A stretch of DNA of 12,979 nt from Alphaproteobacteria bacterium (lineage in GTDB: Bacteria; Pseudomonadota; Alphaproteobacteria; GCA-2731375): NCBI GenBank assembly GCA_030746295.1, contig JASLMY010000142.1, positions 1 through 12,979 on the forward strand, in the 5' to 3' direction. Positions 12,598 through 12,979 of the stretch are shown here, one piece after another (position 1 is the first letter of the stretch; every line of letters starts with the position of its first letter). A program made the translations under genes and the position numbers. A model generated the notes under the pieces. That model ran no database searches, was not told the origin of the DNA, and was given only the letters and a program-made list of their open reading frames with translations.

Positions 12598-12979
12598 ATG
12601 AAACGCAGATCATGGTTGACCGTCGTCTTTCTGGCGGGCGCCCTTTCGGCCCTCGCGGGCGCCGGCATGACAGCAGCGGGCGCCAAGCTCGAGGGGGTGG
12701 TCGAGCCGCAAATGACACCCGAGCTGAACCTGGGCAAAATGAATTACCGGAGGTACTGCGCCGAATGCCACGGCGTGAACGGGGTCGGCACCGACAAGGG
12801 GCCGACGTTCTTGCATCGGGTCTATCATCCGGGACATCACGCCGACTTCTCCTTCATTCGCGCGGTCCGACAGGGTGCCCGGGCGCACCATTGGCGCTTC
12901 GGCGACATGAAACCAGTCGAGGGCGTCACGGACCGCCAGCTGGAGAAGATCGTCAAGTACGTTCGCGCCCTGCAGAAAG
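12598..12979 (+). CDS. c-type cytochrome, 3' end beyond the window
   Basis: 127 codons are visible and the frame is still open at the edge, so the C-terminus is missing, probably only slightly given the usual size of this type. The signal peptide MKRRSWLTVVFLAGALSALA continues to about residue 28. The haem site is CAECH (54-58), and the probable Met ligand is M104 in RFGDMKPVEGVTD. A His-rich stretch lies between them (H73, H77, H80, H81, H97, H98). This is a periplasmic mono-haem cytochrome c for electron transfer. The ATG is well supported by GGGGAG (12585-12590) with a 7-base spacer. It follows the cupredoxin gene after a 165-bp gap, so it may have its own promoter. I associate cytochromes with this HH-x-ADFSF-x-RAV pattern with copper-resistance regions; that link is from memory. 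Confidence 0.85.
   Translation, partial: MKRRSWLTVVFLAGALSALAGAGMTAAGAKLEGVVEPQMTPELNLGKMNYRRYCAECHGVNGVGTDKGPTFLHRVYHPGHHADFSFIRAVRQGARAHHWRFGDMKPVEGVTDRQLEKIVKYVRALQK

Overview
The window is GC-rich chromosomal DNA with strong G/C third-position bias in every convincing gene. Gene content fits an alphaproteobacterium: a ligase-associated DEXH helicase with PdeM, E1 alpha/beta dehydrogenase genes, a TauD-type dioxygenase, and a copper/cytochrome cluster. No rRNA, tRNA or CRISPR array was seen. The organism assignment is an inference from gene content, not from a marker gene.

Layout. (1) 1-1388, plus strand: the end of a ligase-associated DEXH-box helicase gene followed by the metallophosphatase pdeM, the tail of a DNA-repair operon. 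(2) 1372-4134, minus strand: a tight operon, E1 alpha > E1 beta > short-chain dehydrogenase, with a 4-bp overlap and a 10-bp gap. The last gene overlaps pdeM tail to tail. (3) 4245-6853, plus strand: a divergent two-gene operon. It encodes an unrecognised protein built from two copies of a ~100-residue unit, overlapping by 4 bp (GTGA) a large acetolactate-synthase-like thiamine pyrophosphate (TPP) enzyme. The ~110 bp between (2) and (3) holds AT-rich promoter-like sequence and a 7-bp perfect inverted repeat. (4) 6866-9329, minus strand: TauD/TfdA dioxygenase > VOC (glyoxalase-fold) protein > FIST sensory-domain protein. (5) 9448-10110, plus strand: msrA, with a plausible sigma-70 promoter. (6) 10272-10511: a decayed left end of an IS3-family element. 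(7) 10630 to the right edge: a copper/cytochrome cluster. It has a membrane-anchored cytochrome c on the minus strand, then on the plus strand a small Cys-rich secreted protein, a cupredoxin, and a second cytochrome c cut by the window edge.

How the genes may work together. Regions (2) and (3) look like two divergently transcribed TPP-dependent modules for a 2-oxo acid, ketone or aldehyde substrate that I cannot name. No E2 or E3 subunit is present. Region (4) joins an Fe(II)/2-oxoglutarate oxygenase to a metal-dependent small-molecule enzyme and a ligand-sensing domain. Region (7) looks like a periplasmic copper-handling set. It is supported by a promoter in front of the minus-strand cytochrome that resembles a CueR/HmrR (MerR-family) copper promoter: a near-consensus -35, a 19-bp spacer and a TTCC-N7-GGAA dyad. 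The adjoining IS remnant fits acquisition of this cluster by transfer.

The points most worth following are the duplicated ASHG/NDAG protein coupled to the TPP enzyme, and the CueR-like promoter of the TTG-initiated cytochrome c gene.
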